Below are positions 7,929-14,977 of a stretch of DNA of 58,372 nt, one piece after another. The notes under the pieces are model-generated. The model searched no databases. It had not been told where the DNA came from and worked only from the letters and a program-made list of their open reading frames with translations. The DNA comes from an uncultured Lachnospiraceae bacterium (GTDB lineage: Bacteria; Bacillota; Clostridia; Lachnospirales; Lachnospiraceae): NCBI GenBank assembly GCA_902777355.1, contig CACYTU010000008.1, positions 1-58,372 of the forward strand, given 5' to 3'. Both the position numbers and the translations under genes were made by a program. Position 1 is the first letter of the stretch. The number at the start of each line of letters is the position of its first letter.

Positions 7929-7957
7929 TTGTCTGAACAGCTTGTTTCCGCTATAAT
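7929..7957 (+). promoter_or_regulatory. Promoter for the small lipoprotein
   Basis: TTGTCT (7929-7934) and a perfect TATAAT (7952-7957) are spaced 17 bp apart. The transcript would have a leader of about 150 bases containing a GCCGGAG...CTCCGG fold and repeat family D. Confidence 0.6.
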
Positions 7958-8007
7958 ATTTGCCGGAGAGGCAGCCGCCCTTCAGGGGATAGTAACCTGC
8001 TCCGGTG

Positions 8008-8067
8008 ATATAACCGCGGAAGACTATGGTCGGCCGGGTTTTTTTACACGGTTTCGATAATTATATA
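8008..8067 (+). repeat. Dispersed motif, family D, copy 1
   Basis: It contains CCGCGGAAGACTATGGTC, then GGCCGGGTTTTTTTACACGG, then TTTCGATAAT. The shared pattern is CCGCgGacGgCTATG, CCGGGGTTTT and CTGTTTCGATAAT; other copies are at 9452, 43548 and 54911. This copy lies in the predicted leader of the small lipoprotein, and its T-run may attenuate transcription. Confidence 0.5.
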
Positions 8068-8116
8068 CATCAATACCATTGCTCAATTCTCAAGAACCAA
8101 AAAGGAGATTTTCAAA

Positions 8117-8479
8117 GTGAAAAAAAGCATTTCAACAGGCCTCATTGTACTCATGCTTTTGTCGGCCCTGCTGCTGGCTTCATGCGGAAAAACAGAGGAA
8201 AAAGTCGATCTTTCCGACAGCAAGTATGTCGGAACATGGAAAGCGACGACACTGGCACTGAAAGATGAATCGGAGGAACTGGGCGCTTCTTACGTCCTGA
8301 CCCTGAACGGTGACGGAACAGGCCAGTTTGTTGACGCAGAAGACATCAGCTATATCACATGGGAGCTGACCGAAGACGGGTTCCGGACAAAAGGTGATAC
8401 AAAGCTGAGATTCACAGATGACGGGGACAACATAAAGACAAATATCATCGGAGTTGATATGATCTTTGAGAGGCAGTAA
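8117..8479 (+). CDS. Small lipoprotein, function unknown
   Basis: This 120-residue predicted lipoprotein starts with GTG, 10 bases after AAAGGAG. The signal peptide KKSISTGLIVLMLLSALLLASC ends in a clear lipobox (LASC, cysteine at about residue 23). The mature part, about 98 residues, begins with a YVGTWKATTLAL strand and contains ASYVLTLNGDGTGQF and ITWELTEDGFR. That alternation suggests a small lipocalin-like beta-barrel as in many Clostridial GTW-starting lipoproteins, but the family is not certain. It lies 87 bp upstream of the YjdF-like gene in the same direction and may be co-transcribed with it. Confidence 0.75.
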   Translation: MKKSISTGLIVLMLLSALLLASCGKTEEKVDLSDSKYVGTWKATTLALKDESEELGASYVLTLNGDGTGQFVDAEDISYITWELTEDGFRTKGDTKLRFTDDGDNIKTNIIGVDMIFERQ

Positions 8480-8566
8480 CCGGGCTCTCATCATATAAGC
8501 CTGGCAGCTATGGTTATAACCTTAACAGCTGTTTTTATCCCATAAGAATCATCGGAGGTATTTCAA

Positions 8567-9412
8567 TTGAAACTTGGAAATTATATTAAAAAGCTGATAA
8601 ACAGCTACCGAAGAAACAAAAGAGAATTCGCGTTCTACCTTGTATTGCGTGCCATGGTGATCGTGACATGCATCCGCTGTCTGATCACAAAGAATTATGA
8701 GAGCGCGGCAATCTGCATTCTCTCCTTAATCCTGTTTCTGATTCCGGCATTTCTGGAAGACGTACTGGATCTTACCATCCCGCCCTTTTTTGAGGCAATC
8801 ATATTTGCCTTCATCTTCGCAGCCGAGATACTCGGCGAGATCAATCACTATTATGTAAAGATTCCAGGCTGGGACACCATTCTTCATACCCTGAACGGCT
8901 TTCTGTTTGCGGCGGTGGGGTTCTCGCTGATCTATCTCCTGAACAGGGGAAGCAAACACTTCAACGTCTCCCCCTTCTATATGGCTGTCGTCGCATTCTG
9001 CTTTTCGATGACGATCGGCGTTCTGTGGGAGTTTTTCGAGTGCGGCATGGATCTGTTCCTGCATCTGGATATGCAGAAAGACTTCATTGTCCGCAGCTTC
9101 GGCACTGTCACTCTGGATCCCAATAATGCCGGCACGGTGATCCGTGTAAAAGATATCACGGACACGGTGATCCACACAGCATCCGGACAGACATACACGA
9201 TACAGGGAGGATATCTGGATATCGGCATACTCGATACCATGAAGGATCTCCTGGTCAACCTGATCGGTGCCGTTGTGTTCTCGATCATCGGCTACATATC
9301 CATAAAGACAGACAAAAAGAGCAAAGTGGCCGAGGCCCTCACGATCACACCCAAAGATCACGAAGGGGATGCCGAAAAAGAGGCTGAAAAAGATTCTGAA
9401 AAAAAATCCTGA
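8567..9412 (+). CDS. YjdF-like (DUF2238-type) membrane protein
   Basis: This 281-residue protein starts with TTG, 8 bases after GGAGG; no ATG nearby has such a site. Six to seven hydrophobic helices are followed by a soluble C-terminus of about 40 charged residues rich in lysine and glutamate. Helix motifs PGWDTILHTLNGFLFA and IGVLWEFFECGMD match the D...H...G and W-E-F-E pattern of the DUF2238/YjdF family. A non-membrane loop of about 55 residues with SFGTVTLDPNNAG and a TIQGGYLDIGILDTMKDLLVN helix precedes the last membrane segment. Molecular function is unknown for the family. Confidence 0.72.
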   Translation: MKLGNYIKKLINSYRRNKREFAFYLVLRAMVIVTCIRCLITKNYESAAICILSLILFLIPAFLEDVLDLTIPPFFEAIIFAFIFAAEILGEINHYYVKIPGWDTILHTLNGFLFAAVGFSLIYLLNRGSKHFNVSPFYMAVVAFCFSMTIGVLWEFFECGMDLFLHLDMQKDFIVRSFGTVTLDPNNAGTVIRVKDITDTVIHTASGQTYTIQGGYLDIGILDTMKDLLVNLIGAVVFSIIGYISIKTDKKSKVAEALTITPKDHEGDAEKEAEKDSEKKS

Positions 9413-9451
9413 AAAAGATCCTGAAAAAGATCAGAGCCAAAAGGCGTAATG

Positions 9452-9506
9452 TGCCCGCGGACGACTTCGCCGGCCTGAGTTTTACGTGCTGTTTCGATAA
9501 CCGCAG
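9452..9506 (+). repeat. Dispersed motif, family D, copy 2
   Basis: CCCGCGGACGACTTCGCCGG, then CCTGAGTTTTACGTG, then CTGTTTCGATAACC. Same order and spacing as copies at 8008, 43548 and 54911. Confidence 0.5.
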
Positions 9507-9574
9507 ATACAAAATCTTCTTCACAGGCGATTAAAGGCCCGCTTACGAGTCTTGCGCGCCGGGTGCGGAAAATG

Positions 9575-9623
9575 AAGAGAGGCTGCTGTACCGCTGAAAA
9601 AAAGCGGTGCAGCAGCCTCTCTT
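9575..9623. terminator. Long bidirectional hairpin between convergent genes
   Basis: AAGAGAGGCTGCTG-TA-CCGCT pairs with AGCGG-TG-CAGCAGCCTCTCTT around a GAAAAAA loop. T-runs outside the stem are weak in both directions, but the stem is very stable and its place between converging genes fits termination. Confidence 0.6.
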
Positions 9624-9674
9624 ATGACACGGCCCGTGTGTAATGTATTTTCCGCCTTTTGGCGGACACGGGCC
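9624..9674 (-). repeat. Dispersed palindromic repeat, family C, copy 3
   Basis: Read on the minus strand: GGCCCGTGTCCGCC, AAAA, GGCGGAAAATACATT, ACACACGGGCCGTGTC. It shows an inner CCGCC/GGCGG stem and an outer GGCCCGTGT/ACACGGGCC stem. Confidence 0.55.
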
Positions 9675-9735
9675 GGCGCCTGACGGTTTGTTGTGGGTCC
9701 ACGGAGCAGGGCTGACGGCCTCTGCTGCCTGAGGC

Positions 9736-10752
9736 TTACCGCATCTCTGTCACCAGTGCGCCTTTTCCTTTCCTATAGGTAAATTCACCGTAAGCTCCGT
9801 TGATCATGGTCCACTGCGGCTGGACGTGTCCGAAGTCCACATCACAAATGACCGGAATCTCCAGCTCATCAAACGAATCGTGCAGAGCATCAACAAACTC
9901 ATAGTCCTCAAAGGGATCCTCGGCATAGGTCCGACCCACCAGAATTCCGCGGGCGTTGTCAAACCAGCCTGCGTTTTTGGCCTGCCACAGCGCCCTGCGG
10001 AGCTCGGGAGTGGGCATCTGACAATTGTCCAGATACCAGAGCATTCCCTCCGGGAACTGTGAACAGAATTCCCCGGTGTGATCGAAGGGAGTTCCTATCA
10101 CGAAGCGGAGCGCGTCTATGCATCCCCCTATGATCCTTCCGCTGACTTTCTCGCTGTCCTTCCCGTAAAGGTGGCTGTAGACTACAGGTTCTGTCAGGTT
10201 GTAATATTCATAATACCTTTCATCCTCATACTCATCCACCTGGAAAAGGTCAAAGCTTTTCTGCCTGAACCTCCCGCACTTCTCAAGTATGCGGAACTGG
10301 TTTGTCAGAGACGGATGCAGCTCTTCCATGCCGAAGTAGAGGATATTATCCATGGTAGCCGTGGCAATATTGAAGCCGGTCGTCAGGTAATAGTTGAGTA
10401 TGCTGGAATCCGAAAACCCCGTCACCCACTTGGGATCCGATGCTTTGATCCGCTCCGGATCCAGAAAAGGCAGAATCTCGAGCAGCAGCTCGCCGCCGAA
10501 GACCTGGGCGATCATACGGACGTCCCTGTCTTCCCAGAGAGCCATGAACTGGTCCGCCCTCTCACGGGGACCGGAACTGACCAGCTTCCAGTTAGTCCGC
10601 ACATTCTCTGTCTCCACGACATGATATCCGAGACTTTCAACCTGTCTGTAGGCAAGATCCAGCTTGATCTGATTCCTTTCTGTGTAAATACCTGTGGAAG
10701 TCGCCGTGACTCCGATCAAATCTCCTTTACGCATCCTCTGTGGATAAATCAT
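9736..10752 (-). CDS. S66 family LD-carboxypeptidase / MccF-like peptidase
   Basis: This 338-residue serine peptidase belongs to family S66, which in other bacteria trims tetrapeptides in recycled peptidoglycan (LdcA) or cleaves microcin C (MccF). It opens with the family strand KGDLIGVTATSTG. FGGELLLEILPFLD and the nucleophile elbow GFSDSSILNYYL (serine at about residue 116) follow, then GRIIGGCIDALRFVIGTPF and, near the end, the histidine motif DVDFGHVQPQWTMINGAYGEF. The length is normal. The many aromatic residues after the elbow and the PELRRALWQAKNAGWFDNARGILVGRTYAEDP region fit the MccF-like branch. The ATG has AGGAAGGG 8 bases upstream. A MITE sits 21 bp before the start and would separate the gene from any older promoter. 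Confidence 0.88.
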   Translation of the reverse strand: MIYPQRMRKGDLIGVTATSTGIYTERNQIKLDLAYRQVESLGYHVVETENVRTNWKLVSSGPRERADQFMALWEDRDVRMIAQVFGGELLLEILPFLDPERIKASDPKWVTGFSDSSILNYYLTTGFNIATATMDNILYFGMEELHPSLTNQFRILEKCGRFRQKSFDLFQVDEYEDERYYEYYNLTEPVVYSHLYGKDSEKVSGRIIGGCIDALRFVIGTPFDHTGEFCSQFPEGMLWYLDNCQMPTPELRRALWQAKNAGWFDNARGILVGRTYAEDPFEDYEFVDALHDSFDELEIPVICDVDFGHVQPQWTMINGAYGEFTYRKGKGALVTEMR

Positions 10753-10773
10753 ATCGTTTTCCCTTCCTGTAAT

Positions 10774-10931
10774 GATGTCGGGGTCAAAAGGTGGTTAAAG
10801 ATAATCCGTCTCGTCAATATGCACAAACACCTTGGACACGCTCTCGCTCAATCCTCGCTGGCAGCGGTCTGCGGTTGTATGTGCATATTGACGAGACTCA
10901 GAGCCTTTTCCTGGCTTTTGACCTTTACATC
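10774..10931 (+). mobile_element. MITE family A, copy 2 (158 bp)
   Basis: Ends are GATGTCGGGGTCAAAAG and CTTTTGACCTTTACATC. A perfect 7-bp target duplication CTGTAAT flanks it (10767-10773, 10932-10938). Inside, GTCTCGTCAATATGCACA and TGTGCATATTGACGAGAC form a perfect 18-bp inverted pair around a core of about 50 bp. Confidence 0.9.
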
Positions 10932-10968
10932 CTGTAATAAGACCTGTAGTAAAATTTTGTCATATTCC

Positions 10969-11014
10969 TTCACAGATTCAAGACTCGCTCGCGAGTATTG
11001 CGCGATGAAGAATA
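10969..11014. repeat. Dispersed repeat, family B, copy 1
   Basis: TTCAAGACTCGCTCGCGAGT is followed by ATTGCGCGATGAAGAATAA. The same blocks occur at 14524-14600, where an insert of about 30 bp separates them, and a fragment occurs at 9542. Confidence 0.55.
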
Positions 11015-11116
11015 AAAATCTGTCAAATGTCTTTCCCGGATCCTCTCCGCAATTAGTTTTCTGTGAATAATCCCTACAAATGATCCGTGCAAACAGCTTT
11101 CCATAAATACACCCTC

Positions 11117-11145
11117 TTGATTTTACCCGTAAATGTTTGGATAAT
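11117..11145 (+). promoter_or_regulatory. Candidate promoter of the MoxR-VWA genes
   Basis: TTGATT (11117-11122) and GATAAT (11140-11145) are spaced 17 bp apart. The predicted leader is about 95 bases and contains the 22-bp repeat array. Confidence 0.45.
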
Positions 11146-11165
11146 GAAAGAACTTTCATTATTTA

Positions 11166-11247
11166 CGAGAAATACGATCCAAATCCACAGGGATACAATC
11201 CAAATTTACAGGGGATACCATTCAATTTTACGGGGGATACCACTCAA
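11166..11247 (+). repeat. 22-bp tandem repeat carrying the moxR ribosome site
   Basis: About 3.5 units of the type GATACCATTCAATTTTACGG occur; each ends in GGG or GGGG. The last unit supplies the purine-rich ribosome site (CGGGGGA) and runs into the ATG at 11247. Confidence 0.65.
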
Positions 11248-12062
11248 TGATCAAATCATCCAATCTGGAAACCAGTACAAGCTATATCGCAGCGGAAGAG
11301 CTGATGAAGACCGTCAATATCGCCATGACTCTGGAAAAGCCGCTCCTGGTCAAGGGCGAACCCGGCACCGGCAAGACCATGCTGGCTCAGGCCGTCGCCG
11401 ACGCGCTGGGCAAAAAGCTGCTGATCTGGAACATCAAATCCACCACAAAAGCCCAGGACGGACTCTACACCTACGACGTGGTACAGCGGCTGTATGACAG
11501 TCAGTTCGGCTCCAACGTCGATGATGTGCATCAATATATCAAATATGGAAAAATCGGCGAGGCCTTTCTCTCGGAAGACCAGGTTGTGCTCCTGATCGAT
11601 GAGATTGACAAGGCTGACCTGGAATTTCCCAACGATCTGCTCTGGGAAATGGACCAGATGGAATTCTATGTTCAGGAGACAAAGGAGACCATCCGGGCAA
11701 AGCACCGTCCGATCGTGATCATCACTTCAAACGCGGAGAAAGAACTGCCGGACGCCTTCCTGCGCCGCTGCATTTTTCATTATATAGAATTCCCCGGTCT
11801 GGCACAGATGAAAGAAATCGTGCGCGCCCACTTCGGGAACATAGATCAGGAACTGGTCCAGCAGGCAGTCCTGACCTTCTTCAATATCCGACGGGTGCCG
11901 AATCTGGCCAAAAAGCCCAGTACTTCGGAGCTGATCGACTGGCTGCGAGCCCTGACCGCCGCCGGAGTGGATCCGTCCGTCATCTCTTCGGATCTGCCCT
12001 ATCTGGGTGTCCTTCTCAAAAAGGACAAGGACTTCGAGCAGCTGAAAAAGTCCAGGCACTAA
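11247..12062 (+). CDS. MoxR-type AAA+ ATPase
   Basis: This 271-residue AAA+ ATPase of the MoxR branch works as a chaperone-like motor, usually activating a VWA-domain partner. Walker A is GEPGTGKT at about residues 37-44, Walker B is VLLIDEIDKAD at about 113-123, the sensor 1 asparagine lies in PIVIITSNAEKELPDAFLRRC, and the arginine finger is in the DAFLRRC box. The C-terminal helical bundle is short, ending with LLKKDKDFEQLKKSRH. The gene for the VWA partner follows 134 bp downstream, the classical MoxR-VWA pairing. The ATG lies at the end of a 22-bp tandem array. Target of the pair is unknown. Confidence 0.92.
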   Translation: MIKSSNLETSTSYIAAEELMKTVNIAMTLEKPLLVKGEPGTGKTMLAQAVADALGKKLLIWNIKSTTKAQDGLYTYDVVQRLYDSQFGSNVDDVHQYIKYGKIGEAFLSEDQVVLLIDEIDKADLEFPNDLLWEMDQMEFYVQETKETIRAKHRPIVIITSNAEKELPDAFLRRCIFHYIEFPGLAQMKEIVRAHFGNIDQELVQQAVLTFFNIRRVPNLAKKPSTSELIDWLRALTAAGVDPSVISSDLPYLGVLLKKDKDFEQLKKSRH

Positions 12063-12196
12063 GCCGGGATTCATACTTGTGGCCATGGGCGGGTGCCCGC
12101 AAACATGTATGATTAAACCACGCGCTGCTTCGCGCGTCCCGCGCCCTGCCCCGGCAGGGCTTTGCACGATCAAACACAGGAGATGTACAGCCTGAA
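12063..12196. other. MoxR-VWA spacer with GC-rich hairpin
   Basis: The spacer contains GGGCGGGTGCCCG, the 14-mer AAACATGTATGATT (shared with 14516-14529), CGCGCTGCTTCGCGCG and CCCTGCCCCGGCAGGG, each able to fold. It may tune the second gene; no gene is seen. Confidence 0.4.
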
Positions 12197-13306
12197 ATGT
12201 TTATTGATTTTTTTTATTATCTCAGAGACCGTGGCATCAAGGTCTCCATCGGCGAGTGGATGGTTCTGCTCGACGGTATGAAAAAAGGACTGCACGAGTC
12301 CACGCTGGAAGGCTTTTACCGGCTCTGCAGGGCGGTCATACTCAAGGACGAGTCGGAGTATGACAGCTTTGACCTGGCCTTCTCCAGCTATTTTGACGGT
12401 CTTCCCATGAAAGAACCTCTGCCGAAGGAATTGACAGAGGTACTGGAAAAGGTCGATCCTTCCTTTTCCCGGGATCCGGACCGCCGGGATCAGACCGATA
12501 GTATGGAGAGTATTCCCGGCACGCCGGGGCAGGGCCGGAACGCGCCGGGACCGGGATCCGGAACCGGCGGCGGGCGCACCGCGATCATAGCGCCCGGTGC
12601 CCGTAAATTCCGGGATTTCCGAAAGGACAACACTCTGGACACCCGGCAGTTTCAGATGGCCTTCCGGGTCCTCCGCAATCTGTCCACCCAGCTGGAGACC
12701 AGCGAGCAGGAGTTTGACATTGACGCCACTATTGACGAGACATGCCGTAAGGGCGGTCTTCTGCACGTCAAATACCGCAAACCCAGAAGAAATACCATCC
12801 GGGTCATTCTGCTGATCGACAGCGGTGGTTCTATGAGCATCTTCGCACGCCTTTGTTCGGAGCTGTTCCAGGCAGCTACCGCCTCGCGCCACTTAAAGGA
12901 ACTGCGCACTTATTATTTTCACAATATTGTCTATTCCCTGCTCTTCAAAGATCCTACTCTGGAGATGAAGGAGGGAAACTACATCTCCGTCGACCACCTC
13001 ATGCAGGAATGCGACGAAAAGTATCGTGTGATCTTCGTCGGAGATGCCGAGATGCACCCCTATGAACTGGACGGAACGGAGTATAATTTTTACGATCAGA
13101 AAAACGGCCTCCCGGGTTCCGAGACCCTGAAGCTGATGAAGCGCCATTTCCCTCACATGATCTGGCTCAATCCGCTTCCCATGCCTGATGACTACGCTCC
13201 CGATGACGACACCCACTGCGCGATCGCCAGAATCGTGGACATGTATGATCTGACTCTGGACGGGCTGGAGCGCGGCTTCCGCTTTCTGCTCTCCGGAAAA
13301 AAGTAG
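12197..13306 (+). CDS. VWA (CoxE-like) domain protein, MoxR partner
   Basis: This 369-residue cytosolic protein has a C-terminal von Willebrand A domain of the CoxE type. The metal site appears as LLIDSGGSMSIFARL at about residue 206, with D-x-G-x-S spacing typical of this branch. A second metal-contact segment is YRVIFVGDAEMHPYEL at about 275. Residues 1-85 form a helical front part (FIDFFYYLRDRGIKVSIGEWMVLLDGM), common in MoxR-linked VWA proteins. Residues 95-125 are a glycine/proline linker. No signal peptide. Pairing with the MoxR ATPase suggests a joint role in assembling or activating a metal or cofactor enzyme, which is not present in the window. The ribosome site AGGAG lies rather far (14 bases) from the ATG. 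Confidence 0.85.
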   Translation: MFIDFFYYLRDRGIKVSIGEWMVLLDGMKKGLHESTLEGFYRLCRAVILKDESEYDSFDLAFSSYFDGLPMKEPLPKELTEVLEKVDPSFSRDPDRRDQTDSMESIPGTPGQGRNAPGPGSGTGGGRTAIIAPGARKFRDFRKDNTLDTRQFQMAFRVLRNLSTQLETSEQEFDIDATIDETCRKGGLLHVKYRKPRRNTIRVILLIDSGGSMSIFARLCSELFQAATASRHLKELRTYYFHNIVYSLLFKDPTLEMKEGNYISVDHLMQECDEKYRVIFVGDAEMHPYELDGTEYNFYDQKNGLPGSETLKLMKRHFPHMIWLNPLPMPDDYAPDDDTHCAIARIVDMYDLTLDGLERGFRFLLSGKK

Positions 13307-13335
13307 CTCCTCCCCCATACTGTCTCATGTGCTCT

Positions 13336-13500
13336 GTTTAAAACCCGCCTTGAAAACCCGCTTTAAAAACCCGCTTTGGAAGCCCGCTTTGAAAACCCGC
13401 TTTGAAAACCGCTTTGGAAACCCGCTTTGAAAACCTGCTTTGGAAACCTGCTTTGGAAACCTGCTTTGGAAACCCTCTTTGGAAACCCTCTTTGGAAAAA
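13336..13500. repeat. 13-bp minisatellite
   Basis: About twelve units of the type AAAACCCGCTTTG with variants GGAAACCTGCTTT and GGAAACCCTCTTT lie just past the VWA gene stop. There is no sign of protein selection: the frame shifts between unit variants. Confidence 0.85.
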
Positions 13501-13525
13501 GCGTTATGAAGTGGTTCCGGCCCCT

Positions 13526-13628
13526 GTCATCATCCTGGCATCAGGCTGCTGTCAGACCTACATCATCCTGGCAACAGGCTGCAGTCAGACCGCCATCATC
13601 CTGGCAACAGGCCGCTGTCAGACCGCCT
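13526..13628. repeat. 33-bp minisatellite next to cobS
   Basis: Three units begin CATCATCCTGGCAACAGGC and end TGTCAGACCGC. The last one runs into the 3' end of cobS, whose own end (TGTCATCACCAGACTGCC) is a distant echo of the unit. Confidence 0.8.
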
Positions 13629-14387
13629 TCACCCTGTCATCACCAGACTGCCTAAAATAATCGCCCCTGCTGCCGTCAGCTCGCACAGCTGCAGGAACCA
13701 TCCTGCCAGATCTCCGGTAGTCCCACCGAACATGCGCGTGGCGGTCCTGTAGTAGAAAAGAAGCACTGCTGCAGATGCCGCGGCTCCGCAGACACCGGGC
13801 AGACCGCCTGTCAGGACCATGGCTGCCGCTGCCGCAAGCGCGGCGGCTGCCATGGCCATAGCCGCTCCTTTGGCTGCCGGATCAGTCTCCCGGCGGAGCA
13901 TACCGTCTTTTTTCGCCTTCGGGAAGAGAAGCGCCGCTAAGGCACTGAGCGCTCTGGACAGGACAAAGCCCAGGCTGAGAGGAAGGGCGGACGCAGTGTC
14001 CGCTTCCGACCAGATTCCTGCGGCCAGCAGAAAGTACAGCAGGCCTCCGATCACCGCAAATGCTCCCACATGAGGATCTTTCAATATTCTCAGGCGCTCT
14101 TCCGGACCTTTCCAGGAATGGATGGCGTCACAGGTATCCAGAAAACCGTCCATGTGAATTCCTCCCGAGAGAAAGACCGGAAGGAATGCCAGCAGTGTCC
14201 CGCGCAGGACCGGACCGGCATTCAGTATATCCAGAAAGGATAAAAGTCCATATTGTACCGCACCAATCACTACTCCCACCAGAGGCAGAAAGCAGATGCA
14301 ATACTTCATGGAGCGGTCATCCCATTCCGCCTGCGGAACAGGAATCCTTGAATATAGTGAAAAAGCCATCAAAAGCGAATCAAACAT
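13629..14387 (-). CDS. cobS: Adenosylcobinamide-GDP ribazoletransferase
   Basis: This 252-residue integral membrane enzyme catalyses the last step of cobalamin nucleotide-loop assembly, joining alpha-ribazole (or its phosphate) to adenosylcobinamide-GDP. Visible family marks are SRIPVP near the start, FLSGGIHMDGFLDTCDA at about residues 72-88 (the D-x-x-x-D metal-binding motif), then ERLRILKDPHVGAFAVIG. Near the end, MFGGTTGDLAGWFLQLCEL matches the conserved G-D-x-x-G element. Five to six hydrophobic helices are present and the length is normal. It is alone: no cobU, cobT, cobC or other cob gene lies within the window, and I see no cobalamin riboswitch upstream. It may belong to a salvage set encoded elsewhere. 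Confidence 0.93.
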   Translation of the reverse strand: MFDSLLMAFSLYSRIPVPQAEWDDRSMKYCICFLPLVGVVIGAVQYGLLSFLDILNAGPVLRGTLLAFLPVFLSGGIHMDGFLDTCDAIHSWKGPEERLRILKDPHVGAFAVIGGLLYFLLAAGIWSEADTASALPLSLGFVLSRALSALAALLFPKAKKDGMLRRETDPAAKGAAMAMAAAALAAAAAMVLTGGLPGVCGAAASAAVLLFYYRTATRMFGGTTGDLAGWFLQLCELTAAGAIILGSLVMTG

Positions 14388-14515
14388 AATCTGTATTTCC
14401 CCATTTATCCGCTGCCCGGTTTCCCTCTGAGGCAGCTTTCATTAAACCTGCAAAACAGAAACCGGACAGAATCCTCTGCGCAGTATTATCCCTGCAGCCA
14501 TGATCTTTCGCTCAC

Positions 14516-14672
14516 AAACATGTATGATTCAAGACTCGCCCGCGAGTCTTGCCCGCGTATCCCACGGCTGAAGTCAGGGTATTGCGCGATGAAGAATAAC
14601 TACGCATTGCTTCGCGCTCCGGCGCTCCCGCAATGCTCCACACATTCGCACCCCGCCCCGCGGCGGCCCTAC
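14516..14672. repeat. Dispersed repeats, families B and B2, adjacent copies
   Basis: AAACATGTATGATT, then TCAAGACTCGCCCGCGAGTC, then ATTGCGCGATGAAGAATAA, then the B2 blocks GGCGCTCCCGCAATG and CCCCGCCCCGCGGC. The order suggests one composite repeat of about 150 bp whose parts occur alone elsewhere. Confidence 0.5.
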
Positions 14673-14738
14673 TATTCTATAACAAATATGCCACTGCCGC
14701 AAATCTCGTATGCCTGCCGCATCGCAGGCAAAAAAAGA

Positions 14739-14778
14739 CCTGTGCATCCTCTGCTGCTGCAGTGATATGCACAGGTCT
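14739..14778. terminator. Hairpin, probable terminator of the SH3 gene
   Basis: GACCTGTGCAT pairs with ATGCACAGGTC around a short loop. On the minus strand the stem is followed by TTTTTTTGCC, which fits the end of a transcript from the SH3-protein gene about 200 bp upstream. Confidence 0.55.
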
Positions 14779-14977
14779 TTGCCGGATGATCAAGACTCAC
14801 TCCGGAAATCAGTTTAGCTTTTGTACTCAGAGGTTTGTGCCGCCGGGCGGCCCAAACCTCCGCTGAACACATTGGAAATAACTCCAATAACTCCTTCGTG
14901 TCAGGATGCTCCGGTATGTCTGAGAGACTGTTCCGAACCATCCCCAACCGGCCCATCCTCAACCGGTCACATCAGAC

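Larger units (their letters stand above)
7473..8116. other. Structured divergent intergenic region
   Basis: These 644 bases separate two divergent lipoprotein genes. They hold a minus promoter (7611-7640), a phased A-tract array (7651-7700), a large inverted repeat (7723-7761), a second inverted repeat (7765-7804), further short palindromes to about 7920, a plus promoter (7929-7957) and a copy of repeat family D (8010-8065). I see no gene in it. Confidence 0.6.
9413..9735. other. Convergent intergenic region with three repeats
   Basis: There is no gene. It holds repeat family D copy 2 (9452-9506), a fragment of family B (CTTACGAGTCTTGCGCG near 9542), a long terminator hairpin (9575-9623) and family C copy 3 (9624-9674) between the convergent YjdF-like and S66 genes. 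Confidence 0.6.
14388..14977. other. Repeat-rich intergenic region upstream of cobS
   Basis: There is no gene in about 590 bases. It holds family B copy 2 (14516-14600), family B2 copy 2 (14604-14672) and a foldable segment at 14706-14780, where GACCTGTGCAT and ATGCACAGGTC form a strong hairpin followed by TTTGCCGG. Confidence 0.5.

Noticed and set aside
13427-13660. 77-residue plus frame of repeated IILATG-type units
   Set aside because: It is just the 13-bp and 33-bp arrays read in one frame; no ribosome site, and the frame breaks with unit variants.
14388-14520. Cobalamin riboswitch upstream of cobS
   Set aside because: I looked for the B12 box and the usual pairing and saw neither; the region holds unrelated repeats.
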